Assembly (NCBI GenBank): GCA_013396635.1
Contig: WBMW01000466.1
Location: 104,154-168,153 of the forward strand
DNA from: Penelope pileata
Taxonomy: Eukaryota; Chordata; Aves; Galliformes; Cracidae
Length of the DNA: 64,000 bases
Reading direction: 5' to 3'
Shown here: positions 35,481-47,215 of the stretch, one piece after another
How the letters are laid out: each line of letters starts with the position of its first letter
Numbering within the stretch: position 1 is the stretch's first letter
Made by a program: the position numbers and the translations under genes
The notes under the pieces: generated by a model
Told to the model about the DNA's origin: nothing
Seen by the model: only the letters and a program-made list of their open reading frames with translations
Databases searched by the model: none

Positions 35481-36840
35481 TTCTGTTTGTTCTACTGGAT
35501 AGTCTATTAAAACATTTTTCCACTTACTCTAAGAAAATATGCATGTGCAGACTTGCATTTGGAGCTGGTCAGTAGATACCATTAATGTATATATAAATAA
35601 TTTTTATGGTTGCCTTTTCCAGAAGTAGTTCTTATTGTTGTGTTTAGAATCCAAGAGCTCTGCTGTAATAATATTTATTTAAGGTCAGAATTAAGGTTAT
35701 GCTGTGATATGATACATTCTCTATAAAGCACATGTGCTAGAGCAGCACACAATTTATTATGTATTTACATTCATTTCCTTGATTTTATGTAATTGATACT
35801 TGAAAATGAGACAGTTGATTCTGTATTTATGAAAAATAAGCTGCTGAAGGGTTTTCATTTTTGTTTGTTTGGCGTCATTCTAATGTGTTTATTTACAGAA
35901 TTCATTTCCTTAGCTCTCATGGATGCGCTAAATTACATCTTCCAATAAGAAAATTACTTCCTCTGAGGAGAGGCACCACGCTGCCACAGCAGGCGGCTGC
36001 AGCGCAGCCACAGCTGATGATGGCTGCAGACTGATGGATCTCCCCAGGCCCTGCAGAAGGCGCTTGGCAGAGGGCTCCTGGGCAGTCAACCTGTGCCCGA
36101 TCTAAGATGCGAAATAAACTTGGCCCATGGTGCAGGTAGGGATAGTAGCATGACATCAGGCAAGAACGAGCATTTCGTTCCCTTCTCCCCTGTTCACTCC
36201 TTGCCACAAAGAGACGCTGAGTGCCTCTTCTGGGTGCTAGCAATAGACAGACAAAGAGATCCAGGTATATTTTGGTAAGGATCAAGGAATATAACTGGTC
36301 TGTTCTCGTCTGCCACTAATTGTACATGATAAATCATCAGGGCTTTCTGTCAATAAAAATATTTTGCCACAAATGTGCTTGATAATTGTGTCCTGAGATA
36401 TGTTTCCAGTTAACTGTGCCAGAGGACAGCTCAGATACCCACAGACAAATGAGACTTGCATTCATTACAGCATTCCTGCTCCTATTAGCATTCAAGAGGC
36501 TTTTCTGCAACGTACTCAGTGTACTCACTGGGTCTGCAGTGAACTGCTTTAGTCCATGATTTAAAAGATTATCAGCAATAATTGCATTTTTAAAGCAATA
36601 ACACTTCAGTAAAAAGACAAAGACCAATTCAAAGAGGATGCTGCACATAGTGTGGACTATATTTTGAGACTATTCCTTCTTACATAAATGTTTCTTTTAC
36701 CTTTGGGCCAACTGTAATTTCGTGGCAGTGCAGGTCTGCTACAACATAACAAAGTTAATTGGGCATTTAGCTCTATTTAACAATACTTTAGAAGCAAACA
36801 TGTACCCGTATGACTTCACACAAGCTTTCTCATACTGAAT
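35481..36840. other. Unique AT-rich DNA, no gene recognised
   Basis: No gene is supported. The parts 35920-36060 and 36090-36280 are GC-richer and give opposed frames (122 codons minus, 61 plus) without known domains. Confidence 0.4.
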
Positions 36841-37110
36841 GACTTGCTCATGCCCTCCAAGTGCCAACGTGTGCAGGAAAAGTTCCCAGGCACACCCTTA
36901 AGAACCAGGCATAGCCCTGTGCTGGGTGCCAAGTGGAGCTCCAGTGCCCAGCTGCAGGCAGGATGTGCAGCCCCAGGGAGGCTGGCAAGAGGGTTGGGGG
37001 GGGTGCCCACATCAGGAGCCATATCAGGGCTGGGAGGGGCCAGGGGATGGTTTAGCTCAGCTCAGCGTTGGTTTTGTTCTGCAGGTGAGGGGTCTGTGTT
37101 TTTGTGCTGA
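36841..37110. other. GC-rich patch with a G-quadruplex motif
   Basis: A local GC-rich island that is poor in CpG. GGGCTGGGAGGGGCCAGGGG at 37027-37046 fits the G3+N1-7 pattern for an intramolecular quadruplex on the plus strand. Opposed open frames here are products of composition. Confidence 0.5.
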
Positions 37111-38045
37111 TTTCCAGGTATTTGCTTGTTTTCAAGGCTTCCAGGTTTGCTGTGATGATGAGGAGTGTTTTAATATGGGGTTGGGGTCAGTGCTCTTCTA
37201 GCTCTGTTAGAATTGAAGGTCTTTGTCTCCTGTGGAGTTTCTGGAACAGGTAAGAACCTGTACTTTTCCCCCTGGTGGCTGTCTCACCTTGCTTTCTATC
37301 CATAACTGGTTTGATTCGTAGCGTTTGTGTGTTGTTACGTATAACTTTCTCAGTACGCTCTTCCTCTCATTGTAGAGATAGGAGGTGTTGTCAGAATATT
37401 GCCTGAATGCCAAAGAAGTTAGGATAAGGCTTGATTGGTAAAGTCCCATGAAATAAAACTCAGTAAAGAAAACCCTGAAGTAGTTGTGTGCAATAAGAGT
37501 GTCTGTGGAAGCCAGCACAGCTGACCTAACTGGTGGCCTTTATAAGGGAAACCCCATCTGTTTTCTTGCTGGTTTAAGTTTACAGTTTTTTGTTGTTGTT
37601 GTTGTTTGTAGGTTCAATTCTAAGTTACCTGGGACTATCATAAGAGCTTCTCTGTTTGTCTGTGCCTATGTTGAATTTTCTGCCAGCTTGGTAGATGATT
37701 GCTGATGCAGCTGTGCCACTACAGGCAAGGAAAGCCGCAGCTGGTGTTGATGAAGTTGATGTGGATTCAAGCAGGAGATTAAGTCTGCTGGTGACCATGG
37801 CTGCTGCTTTTATCTTTGCTTCGAGTTTGTGCTAAACTGTCTGTGAGGGCACTTGGCTGCTACTTGCTGTAATCCAGAGAAATCCCTGAGTAGGTGAAGG
37901 CTAAACCTTGTCACTGGGTAACAGAATGTTTCAAAGAAGTCAATCTCTCTAATGGAGGGAGTGAAAGGACTGTGTTGCCTTTTTTCCCCTGCTATCACAT
38001 GCTACTGTTATTTTGGAATTTTATTAATATTTTTTTTAATCCTAG
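37111..38045. other. Unique DNA upstream of a candidate exon
   Basis: A (TTG)n run lies at about 37589-37607. A splice-like pair (TCATTGTAG near 37373, GTAAAG near 37439) encloses a segment closed by stops in all three frames, so if it is used it would be a noncoding exon. Confidence 0.35.
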
Positions 38046-38130
38046 GAGACCATCATGAAGAAGGCAAATGAGAAAGCACTTACGTCAGGTGACATAAAAC
38101 TCGTGCTTGACTACCAGGGAAGCGAGTGTG
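38046..38130 (+). CDS. Candidate 85-base coding exon, unknown gene
   Basis: The segment is bounded by a pyrimidine-rich acceptor (TATTTTTTTTAATCCTAG ending at 38045) and a strong donor (GTGAGT at 38131). Only one frame is open across it, the one beginning GAG ACC ATC. It reads ETIMKKANEKALTSGD and then IKLVLDYQGSEC, 28 codons plus one base, while the other two frames have stops. An ATG at 38055 lies in a fair start context (A at -3). It has three CpGs, more than its surroundings. I do not recognise the protein. It could be an internal or first coding exon, part of a noncoding transcript, or chance. The in-frame TAG just upstream is the acceptor itself. Confidence 0.35.
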
Positions 38131-38944
38131 GTGAGTAACATATCCTGAATTTTTCTATCTTGTGTTTACTTATGTTTTCTGTGGTAAAGTATGCAAAAAT
38201 AAGTTAAATGCATCTGCCAGTCATGAATGCATAATTAAAAAGAAAGGGTCTCAGGGAAGCCTTTTGATTATTATTCAATAACTATTGAAGCTTATGTTCA
38301 TGTTGTTTAAAAAAAAAAAAAAAAAAAAGCCTAAAACCATCCCCAATGTAAAGTTAAAACTGTGGTCCTGCAAAGGTATTTGGATGTATCATTTAAAAGA
38401 AAAAAAAAATCAAACGGGAAGAAAAAACCTGAATAAAATGGAGAAGTTAGCAGAGGGGGTAAACAGAAAAAATAAAAACATGAAAAAAAATAAACCAAAC
38501 CAAATATGAAAGGAAAGAAAACAGAAACGTTATAAAAATTAAATGATGGTCAAAAAGAATATTAAAAGCAGAGCTGTCTTAACTATTGCTACAGATGAGC
38601 ACTGAATTATAATGTGTTTAAGTCCAGATTTTCCATAGAGTAAACTCAGATCAACGACAGCAGAGCTCCCTTTGAAGTGGCACTGGAGTTGGGGTTTGGG
38701 GAAGTTTTCCAGTCTCTTTTTGTGCTGCCTTGCTAGTGGGAATGGGTTCTGCTACGAGGCTTAGGTGCGTTTGACTGAAGCTGGAGAGAGTTGCGCAATG
38801 GGTATCTTGAGCAAAAATTTCCCTCTTATTCATTGAGGCATGTTAGGGTGGAGATGGGAAACAAAAAAGTGATATTCACAGAATGCCTGGGGAAATTGTA
38901 TGAATTCTTAACTGGAAATATTGGATAATGCAAGGCTGAGTGCA
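38131..38944. other. A-rich low-complexity intron-like DNA
   Basis: An A20 run at 38309-38328 opens a purine-rich, A-rich tract that extends to about 38520. Such tracts give chance frames rich in lysine and asparagine (one at 38285-38509). No gene is supported. Confidence 0.5.
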
Positions 38945-39051
38945 CTCCTGTGATACTAAGGAATTAGTGATAGGACTCAGTAGGTCAGATTGATGGTTGA
39001 ACTTGATGATATTGAAAGTCTTTATCCAACATAAATGATTTTATGATTCTG
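38945..39051 (+). repeat. CR1: CR1 LINE, 3' end fragment
   Basis: Plus-strand CR1 tail: GATTGATGGTTGAACTTGAT followed by a GAAAGTCTTTATCCAAC block and AATGATTTTATGATTCTGTA at the end. It differs in detail from the CR1 tail at 10.9 kb, so a different CR1 subfamily is likely. The left boundary is approximate. Confidence 0.9.
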
Positions 39052-39367
39052 TATTTTGGCCTTTCTCTTCATGTTACAACTATGCTATCTTTATTTATGA
39101 GGAATGCAAAATTAATGGGCTGTTGAAAACCAAATATATATGTGGTTCCTCTGCTGAAATAAGAAAGCTTAATACTGCTTTGGAATACTTTGAGAGGCAA
39201 GGGGAGAATTTCACTGTAGCTCTTAGAATGGAGTTTTCTAGTTCTTTTAAAAGTTTGGCTCTTCTGACATTATTTAGTCTGTTTAGCAGTAGGAAGGCGG
39301 ATTGTCTCCTTTGGAAAAAAATGAGAAAAGTGTATGCCTGCCCTGGTCTTTATGAATAATCAGCTTT
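39052..39367. other. Spacer between two CR1 fragments
   Basis: About 315 bases of unique DNA between oppositely oriented CR1 copies. A plus frame at 39123-39359 has no known domain. Confidence 0.45.
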
Positions 39368-39583
39368 AATCATAGAATGGCTTAGGTTGTAAGGGACCTT
39401 CAAGACCATTCAGCCCCAACTCCCCAGCTGTGGACACGGGTGGCACTCACCAGCTCAGGCTGCCCAGGGCCGCATCCAGCCTGGCCTTGAACACCTCCAG
39501 GGTGTTCACTCCACCGCTCTCTGAGCAGCTGAGCCTGTGCCTCACCACCTCTTGAGTACAGAATTTTTCTGATATCTAATGAA
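39368..39583 (-). repeat. CR1: CR1 LINE, 3' fragment, minus strand
   Basis: It begins with AATCATAGAATGGCTTAGG, the reverse complement of the CR1 terminus, and continues with AAGGGACCTTCAAGACCATT, GGCTGCCCAGGGCCGCATCC and CCTGGCCTTGAACACCTCCA. It fades near 39583. It is the least diverged CR1 copy that I see here, so probably a relatively young insertion. Confidence 0.95.
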
Positions 39584-40574
39584 TTGATTGGAGAGCTTAC
39601 GTCAGCAGAGGAGGTGATGATGTTTTAATATTAGCTCTGCTAAGGTTGCTGTTTGGTTTCTTCTTTGCTCGAATGAAAAATCTGAGAAGGTGCTTAAATA
39701 ATGCAGAGAAATAGTATTAATCTGCAAGTGTGATGGATGGCTTTTGAGCAGGAAAGATCTTAGTTCCCAGTTCTGTTTTTGTTGAAAAGTTTATCAGCAA
39801 GAGATACCTCAGACCCTGTGCTCTGTTCATATTAATCCTATCCCTGGCGAAGTCTGTGTAAGTAGTGTTATCAGTTTCAAATCTTTGGTCAGAACCTGTT
39901 GGTCCTCATCTCCATTTTCTGATGAATTTAGGAGAAGTTGCCTGAAAGCCTTTAGATGTACTTGCAAATAAATTTTTTCTCCTCCATACAAATTCTTTGT
40001 AGCCTTAATGGGCAAGGCAGAAACTAAAGAAGAAGAGCAGGGAATCTGATGTCTTTCATAGGGCAGAACCACATTTAGAGGGAGATGCAGCAGGGCAGAT
40101 GGAGCTCTGTAGCAAAGGAGCTTGATAAACCTGGCTTCCTCAAGCCTCACAGCTGGATGTTGGGTCGTACTGCCAGGACACAACAGCTACGTCCTCACAG
40201 TGGACACTGACGGATGCAGAGAGTCAGCCCTGCAGCTACTGTGCATCCGATTAATGTTAACAATGTTAAATGCTAATACTGTGCTGTGGTTACTGCTCCA
40301 AAACACTTCCAGTTTCGAGTATCTGGGAACAACATGTACGTTGTTATGGATAATAATCAGGAAAGGGGGATAATTTTCAGATACCTGATGGGAAACTATA
40401 TTTATTCATTTACAGAGTACTTCTATTAAAAGAAAGCAGGGTTTTAGGTTTTACCTGATATTGAAGATATTCATTTCTACCTGATAGTTGAATACCCAGC
40501 GAGATACTGAGAATAAGTAGTAGAAATTGGTGTATTTAGCTTCTAGGTGATGGCTGATACTGTTTTTGTCACAG
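39584..40574. other. Unique DNA, no gene recognised
   Basis: No gene is supported. The minus-strand frame at 39827-40183 (118 codons) lacks a recognisable domain. Confidence 0.4.
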
Positions 40575-40612
40575 AGTGGGAGTGTCTTAGCGATCAGCAA
40601 TGTGCAACTCAG
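40575..40612 (+). other. Candidate 38-base exon, weak
   Basis: An acceptor (TACTGTTTTTGTCACAG, ending at 40574) and a donor (GTAAAG at 40613) enclose 38 bases. If joined to the exon at 38046-38130, the reading phase fits (one base carried over) and the frame stays open as EWECLSDQQCATQ, ending in phase 0. The short length and the one-in-three chance of a phase match keep this tentative. Confidence 0.18.
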
Positions 40613-42772
40613 GTAAAGATTTAAGTACACAACTTTCTTTGCGGTGTTATGTGCAGAAATATTTTAGATATGTTTTAAGTAACTGCAGGCCAGTTGAGTG
40701 CTATGATTCAACATGTTTTGGTGAGTTGCAATATATTATATATAATCAGCCATACTTCAGATTAATGACTTGATTAGATTAGGAAAAATATGTACACATT
40801 GCACTTTAAACAATTTTAAAATAGCAGTGTGTGGTAATGAACCAAGCTAGTCTCTTCTATTACCTGCCTTATTAGAGTAATAATGCGCAGATCTTGTTTC
40901 ACAGCACACTTATGAACATTTTTGACATGTAAATTCACTGACGTTCTTCAAGTTTGTATTGATTTTTACAGAAGAGAATTGTTTACTTGACCTACCTTAC
41001 TTTGATTTTTTTTTTTTCTGGAAAATCAATATAATAAAGTAATACTTTTCTGCTATCCTCTTCTTCACTAAGCTCTTTTGAGAACAGTCAGAAAATCTTC
41101 CCTTCAATTATTTCAGGCTTGTTTGTATTAAATTCTTTCAAAGGGACCCATGTAAATGTGCTACTCTAATAAGAATATCTCTCTATGATATAAGCTAAAT
41201 AAAATTTTAAATTTGAGGTGAGTAAGAACCAGTTATGGAGAAAATTGTTCAATATATGCTTTACCCTGATTTCTTTTCCCATGTAAAACCTGCTCTAGCT
41301 GTAAAGTAGGATAGGAGTTTAACAATACAATATGTATAATTCATGCTTCTGGCCTTCTGTCTGCCTTTCTTTTTCTGGAATCCTACATATTTAGATTAAG
41401 TAAAATTATTCTTGCCTACTATCAGTACAGTTTGTTTTCAAGGAGTATAATGCAACATAGACTCTACTTGGAGCAAAATACTGTTTTCAGTTCTGCGTGG
41501 CAGATCCTAACTTTAACATACTTGGAGGTCTGTGTGTTAGAATAACAAGGCTTTGAAAATATTTTTTTTATATTGTAGAGATTCACTTAATTTTCAAGAG
41601 ATTTAGATGATTTTTCATGTATTTATTTTCGAAGTTTGAGCAAAACTAACGGTTGGCAAAAGTGGAATTTAGCTGTTGTTCGTTACTGATTAAAAATCAT
41701 TTACTACTCCTATGCTACAGATGTCATTTCCATGACTAAAAGTCATTTTCTGTTGCTCGGCAGGAGCCTTGCCTGCCCAGCAGCAGGAGTGTGGTTTTTG
41801 AGATAATTTGAGACAAAAAAAATGTATTTTTTGAGATTTCCCCACCAAGAATTTTAAATCTCATTGTCTTTTGAGGCAGTAATTTAAACCAGCATGCCTT
41901 TACTGGGCTACTGGAAGTTCAGCAGGTCAAATGCAATTTGCTAAACACAGTGGCAAAATTTGACACTCTGAAATATTTGTAAGACAACATACCTATTTTT
42001 CAAACTTTCAGTGATCCAGTCATAATGGAGAAAAAGTGCTTTACGGATTTAACTTTGTCTGATATTATTGTCCAACCCAAACTTGGTCATGCGAGATGCT
42101 CAAATTTGATTGAAAATATTTACTGTTAGATTCATTATGGATTTGTTTGCTCAGACTGACAAAAAGGGTATGGTTGTTTCGATAAGACTGTAAAAAGACC
42201 AAGGTGAACAATAGACTCTTGGCATTTGAAATGTAAGTGCTGACTGGTAATAATGCTATTCAACCTCTTCTTGCCTAGCCATCTTCTGTTGGGAAGAACT
42301 TGGTAAAAACCCCAAGTGAAATCAATTCTAGCTTTGAAACAGCAGAATTGAACAGAATGCCTACGTAATATTGCCAGTCTGGAATTTACAGACCAAAATA
42401 AAGTACTTCTCCCCAGTCAAGAAAATTGAATATATTTCAGTTCCCCTGTGTTGGTGTTCTGAGTCTTTATGGTGCTTTATGGGTCAGTATTTTCAGCCTT
42501 CAACTGAGTTCTAAACTTCAGTTTAGAACAGCAATAAGACAGAATTTCTCATAAAGCTTTTCCTTAATAAAGATTAAGGAGTAATGCTGGATTAGTCATG
42601 CAATTGAGTATTTGAAGTAGTGAATTAGGGAATTATTCGGATTCTCACGGTTGTTTATCATGGAGAGCAGTGTGTGTGTTTGTTTGAGCTCCACAGTTGG
42701 AACTGAGTTTGTCTACAGATGCACCTGTAGGGTGTTCTTCACCTGTACGGTGTACTTTCCCAAATGTTTCAG
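40613..42772. other. AT-rich unique DNA, no gene recognised
   Basis: About 2.1 kb with no supported gene. A T-run lies at about 41009-41018 and another T-rich stretch near 41565. A 24-base splice-bounded segment (acceptor TTGCCTAG near 42280, donor GTAAAA near 42304) is open in more than one frame and too short to judge. Confidence 0.4.
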
Positions 42773-42949
42773 TGTTCCCCTCCTGCTTTAGTTTATGCTT
42801 ACAGAAAGAAAATGAAAATTGAGAAATATTCCTGTAAAATAGAGCAAGAATTCTTCCTCCTTAGATACCGAAGCTGCTACCAGTTTGAGGTGTTGCAAGC
42901 TAGTGCTGGAAAATGGCTGGAAGGAGACTTTCCCCTCTTAAAAATGTGA
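42773..42949 (+). other. Candidate terminal coding exon or chance open frame
   Basis: After an acceptor-like TTTCCCAAATGTTTCAG the frame stays open for 58 codons and ends at a TGA (42947-42949). The peptide includes KKMKIEKYSCKIEQEF and RYRSCYQFEVLQASAGKW. Its phase would fit directly after the segment at 40575-40612. No nearby AATAAA is visible. It competes with the candidate exons at 47.2 and 48.3 kb as a continuation. I do not recognise the peptide. Confidence 0.15.
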
Positions 42950-44673
42950 AATTTGCCTTTATCCTCTGAAAATACTTACCGAAAGACAGGAATTGCTCCC
43001 TGATGGTTAATTCACTGTCACAGACAATACCATCCCATCCTTCCTGGACTGTTTCTATTTACCCATACTATTACTTGAAAAGAATACTGTGAGTGCTACT
43101 TCCCCAGAGGTCTCCTCCTTCAGTATAGATCCAAAGTCTGAATTCGTATCAGAAATTCCTATGTGTAAGTGCTGTTGTCTGTAGTTAACTAACTGTCCTA
43201 GGACGTGAAATAACTCACCACTGCACCTGTTTTGTTGCTATGAATTGCAATGATATATCTTAGTTGCAACATCCAAATTCCTGAGAACACCCTTTGCTAC
43301 AGAGCCATTCTCTACTGGGGTCAGGGTTGCTTCTGCAGGAGCTTTCACTGTCTGGACCCCATGCTTGCCTATGCCAATGCACCGTACTTGACTCTGTGCC
43401 ACATAGCATCTCTTAACAGTCAGAATGGCCTCTCCCCTGATGCTGTGCCCAGCACTGTACACGAGTCTCAGTTCCCAGCTGTACTGCTGCTTCCTGAAGA
43501 GATTTGGGCTGCGGACGCGTCAGGCTCTCACACTTTTTTTTTGTACTCTGAACTCCGAGCTGGGCAACAGCTCACTCACCCATATACTTTCTGTGAATGC
43601 TCCTCCTCTAATAGAGACTTCGTTCTTCCAAGGTAGAAATCCATTAGGTGCAAAGAAGCTTAAGTATCTGAAATGTACAGTTTATACAGCTCTTCTCAAA
43701 GGTGTTGCCTGTCATCATATATGTCTGTAATAAATATAGCCAGAGTAACACTGAAAAGGGGCAAAATATGAAATGGGATCAAATTCACAGTGAGTACAAA
43801 CAGCAAAGCTTCTAATCAGTGCAATTCCTGACTGCCATCATAATGTGAAAGTTACAGCCTAGTTTTTTTTCCATGAATTTGTTCAGACATATTCCACGGT
43901 TATTTTAGTCTTTCATCTCCAGCATTACACATCTGATCACTTTGTGAGGTTTAAGAAGGGAGAGAGAAGCAGCTGGTTTTGTTTGGGAGCAGTTACAGGC
44001 TGCAAATGAAGTCAAAATCTGCTCTGTTGAACCAAGATGAGTACACGAGAGAAAGACTTGTTTTTTTGCAGGTGTAGGGGCAGAGCTGGGTGTGTGTGTG
44101 TGTAGCCATTCCAGTGCAACAGAAGTTGTTGTTTATGTCTATGGCTGTTAGTACCCTGGAGAACTTCTAACAGTCCCAAACTGCCCATTTGAGTGGGCCA
44201 GTAGCGCAGAAAGAAGACATCAACAATATTATAATCAAAACAAATGTATATTCACTTGAGAAATAAAAATAATAACACTGGAAGGGTTGATTCCTTGCTC
44301 TGGAACATCTTGAGTTGTTTAGTAAACTACTTACCAGTGACACTGGGGTCTGCCTTTACTGGCTGACAGCTGTCTGATGCAGCCTAACACACCTCTTGTT
44401 AAGTGGAGAGCTCTCCATTGGAGAGGAGCATTCCACGTCACAGTCAAAGATTTTGCATTGGGTTCTCCATAGGCTCACTGATGTGGGATTAAGGGCAGTG
44501 CCCTGGTTTGGGTTGAGAGGAGCATTGTGTCTGTCTGCTGGAGTCCCTGTAGATGGAGTCAGCAGAGATATTATCACTCCTGGAGCTAGTCTGGGATATA
44601 AATTGAGCTGGACTGAATTTTGATCTTGAAGATGTTTTGGCTCTATTGCCTCTGTAGTACAGCTTGCAAGTAC

Positions 44674-44689
44674 TTTTTTTTTTTTTTTT
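44674..44689. repeat. T16 homopolymer
   Basis: Sixteen consecutive T residues, followed by further T-rich sequence to about 44705. Confidence 0.85.
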
Positions 44690-45841
44690 CTCTTATTTTT
44701 TTTTTCTGCACTTCTGGAGTTCAGCAGTCAATCTTTACATGGAAATCACTGTCATAATTTATGCCATGTGCTTGCTGAATTTAGTACTTTGTAAAGGCAA
44801 TAATCCTAAGTATGAATAAAAATTCAGCACTCCAGGCAGTAATAGAAGCAATTCTTACATTCCTAATATACTGTAGCGTTTTTAAAGGTTAAAAAAAAAT
44901 TTGTTTTCTGTTTGCCTTTAAATCGTTTCTGAACGATAGTCTTCTCCAGCTGATTGCTTCCTTGACGTCCAAATGACATCCTGTGTTGCACATTCATAAT
45001 TTAGGATGAAATGTGTTGCAAGGGGAAGAATGGAAATTGGGTTTGGAGTTAATATATTGCTCTTAGGATAAATTAGCAAGAAATAATGCATACAATCCTG
45101 GTCTTTATGTTTACTTAGCACATACACAGGGTGGGAATGAATATATTATATCATGATGTATATGTTCTCACGTAAAATGGAAACTATAAATATTTGTCAC
45201 CTCATACGTAGAGCACCTATTCTAACTCAGTGGGAATAATATATATATATTTTTTTAAGTATTCAATTTAACTTCCAAGACCAAGTCCATCTTGGTTTTT
45301 ACTGGAGGTAGTGCTGCTGATGAATATGAAGAACAAGTTCTTCACGGTTGAGCCTGTCATCTGTACTTACGTAAATCTCCATTTGCAAGGTTTCTTGCTG
45401 GTTTAGCAGTATTGACTGGTGGTATATCTTAAATGCAACTTACTTATGCTAGAATTTCTGCTGGCATAGATGGAATTAGAGGAGGACATGCATTCTTTCA
45501 TAACTTTTTTTACAGAATGAACTCCCACAAACTATTTTGGGGAGGAAAAAAAAAAAGCACTGTGGAACAACATAACCTTTTGCAAAAACTGGTAGAAGTT
45601 TGTAAATACGCAACATTATTCCACATCATACTCCTTAGACGTAGACCAGGCTTCTGAAATCAGGGTTGTTCAGTGAAGTTTATCAGATTATGGATCTCTC
45701 GGAGCAGCTCAGCTTGTGCAAACCAGTGGGTGGTGATTTTGGCAATTTCAGGAGACAAAATACATCACTGCCTCGCTGCTGCTGCTGTAGGGGAGGGCCA
45801 GTTGCATTCACTCAACTCTTGTAACCTCATGCGTGCCAGCA

Positions 45842-45892
45842 TGCTGGCCTGGCAACAGCTGGCATGCAGGCATTGCTGGCCTGGTAACAGCT
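45842..45892. repeat. 19-base imperfect direct repeat, 32-base period
   Basis: TGCTGGCCTGGCAACAGCT at 45842-45860 recurs at 45874-45892 with one change (GGTAACAGCT). The first copy overlaps a perfect 14-bp palindrome GCCAGCATGCTGGC at 45835-45848. It looks like a small local tandem duplication. Confidence 0.7.
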
Positions 45893-47159
45893 CTAGCAGC
45901 ACTCAGCCATCACCATGTGAACCTGCAGAGGTAGTGGGAGGCTGAAGGGGTGTTGCAGGGTGGAGCTGGGAAGGAAGCTGGACTGTGAGAGCAGAAGGAA
46001 AGAGACTGTTCCTCTCCCTGCCTTTTGTGCTAGGGAGCTGTTAGATCAGCTCACAAACCTTGGATGCTGCAGAACCTGGGGCTTCTGGTGGCATCTGAAG
46101 AACTGGTTCAAATACCTGCTTCTCTTATTCACCAATTGCTCCCCTTCACCACCATCACTTGTGAAATTTGGCATGCAGATTTGCAGATCTTTGTTAAGTT
46201 ATTATAGTTTGTGTATTTCAATGCTTCTATATGAAAGATAAAAGGACTCTTCTGTGTATCTATTTTTCCTACAGAGTGTTACTGTTCAGTCCTTGTCTTG
46301 TCAGTTGTTTTCTCTTAGTGCGCGTAAGGGATTGAAAATGACTGCTTTAGCAGGACCATGCTTTTTTTTTTTTTCTGTCTTTTTATGTTCAATAGTTCAA
46401 CCACAGGCTCTTATAGCGATCTGCAAATTCCAGGAGTAGTAAAGAGCAAAAATCTTTTTCTTGGATGTGTTTGCTTTTATCAAGATCTAACTTGTCTTTT
46501 TGCCTATAGTCTTTTGTCTGTAGTTATTAATTATAGTCAGGGCAACGTTTTCAATGATTAATTGACTACTGCTTAAAACAATAAGGCTGCTTAATAAGCA
46601 AAACACAATGCAATCTTCTTTTGCATTGTTGTCTATTTTTGTGAGATCTTTAGTAAGAAAACTCTTCTGCACACTAGCAATTTTGGCACAATAAAATGAA
46701 GGGAAAAGTTTCTTATAGCTGTATGATGTTTAAACAAATAAACTGCTTTCTTTAAAGAAGCATTCACCCACGTTTTGACATGTTTCTTGATTTAACTCCT
46801 GAATAAAACCTAAAATTATTAGTGTTCTTTAAAAAGGGGGAAAACCCCACTTCAAGACATCATGAGTTGGGCTTAGCAGAGTTGGCAGGAGGTGAATTAC
46901 TGCTTTGAGACAACAGGCTTCATAAAACCCTGGAAAGGAATGATAATATTCAAATGAAAGGAGGGTGTGATCAAGCCAATCCCATTCTTAATTTCACCAT
47001 GAGACTGAGTTCAAGCTACTGAATTAATGCACGACCCACATTGTCTGTCCACCTCCAAGCTGTATTGTGCTCCCATCACTTTTTGGATATTGTCTTCCTC
47101 TTCCTGTGTAAGAGTAGTTGTATGCTAACAGGAAGTTACACACATCCTTGACCTCCTAG

Positions 47160-47215
47160 GTGTCTAAATATACCATCAAGAGTGAAAGATTTTCAAGGAT
47201 CAGGTTAAATGGCCG
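47160..47215 (+). other. Candidate 56-base exon, weak
   Basis: An acceptor (CATCCTTGACCTCCTAG) and a strong donor (GTAAGT at 47216) enclose 56 bases. One frame, starting in phase 0, is open and reads VSKYTIKSERFSRIRLNG with two bases left over. Phase 0 is what the 40575-40612 candidate would supply. Open frames this short are common by chance. Confidence 0.15.

Larger units (their letters stand above)
42950..47159. other. Unique DNA, no gene recognised
   Basis: Overlapping frames at 43238-43730 (plus 128 codons, minus 74 codons) lack recognised domains. A (TG)n microsatellite lies at about 44090-44103, a T16 run at 44674-44689, an (AT)n stretch at about 45237-45250, and a T-run near 46362-46374. 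The part 45780-45900 is GC-richer and has a duplicated segment described separately. Confidence 0.4.

Noticed and set aside
37374..37438. Splice-bounded segment that looked like an exon
   Set aside because: All three frames contain stops, so it cannot be an internal coding exon. A noncoding exon is not excluded.
38285..38509. 74-codon lysine-rich plus-strand frame
   Set aside because: It is a product of A-rich low-complexity sequence.
43238..43730. Frames of 128 (plus) and 74 (minus) codons that might be part of a retroelement
   Set aside because: I found no conserved protease, reverse-transcriptase or envelope motif and no terminal repeats.
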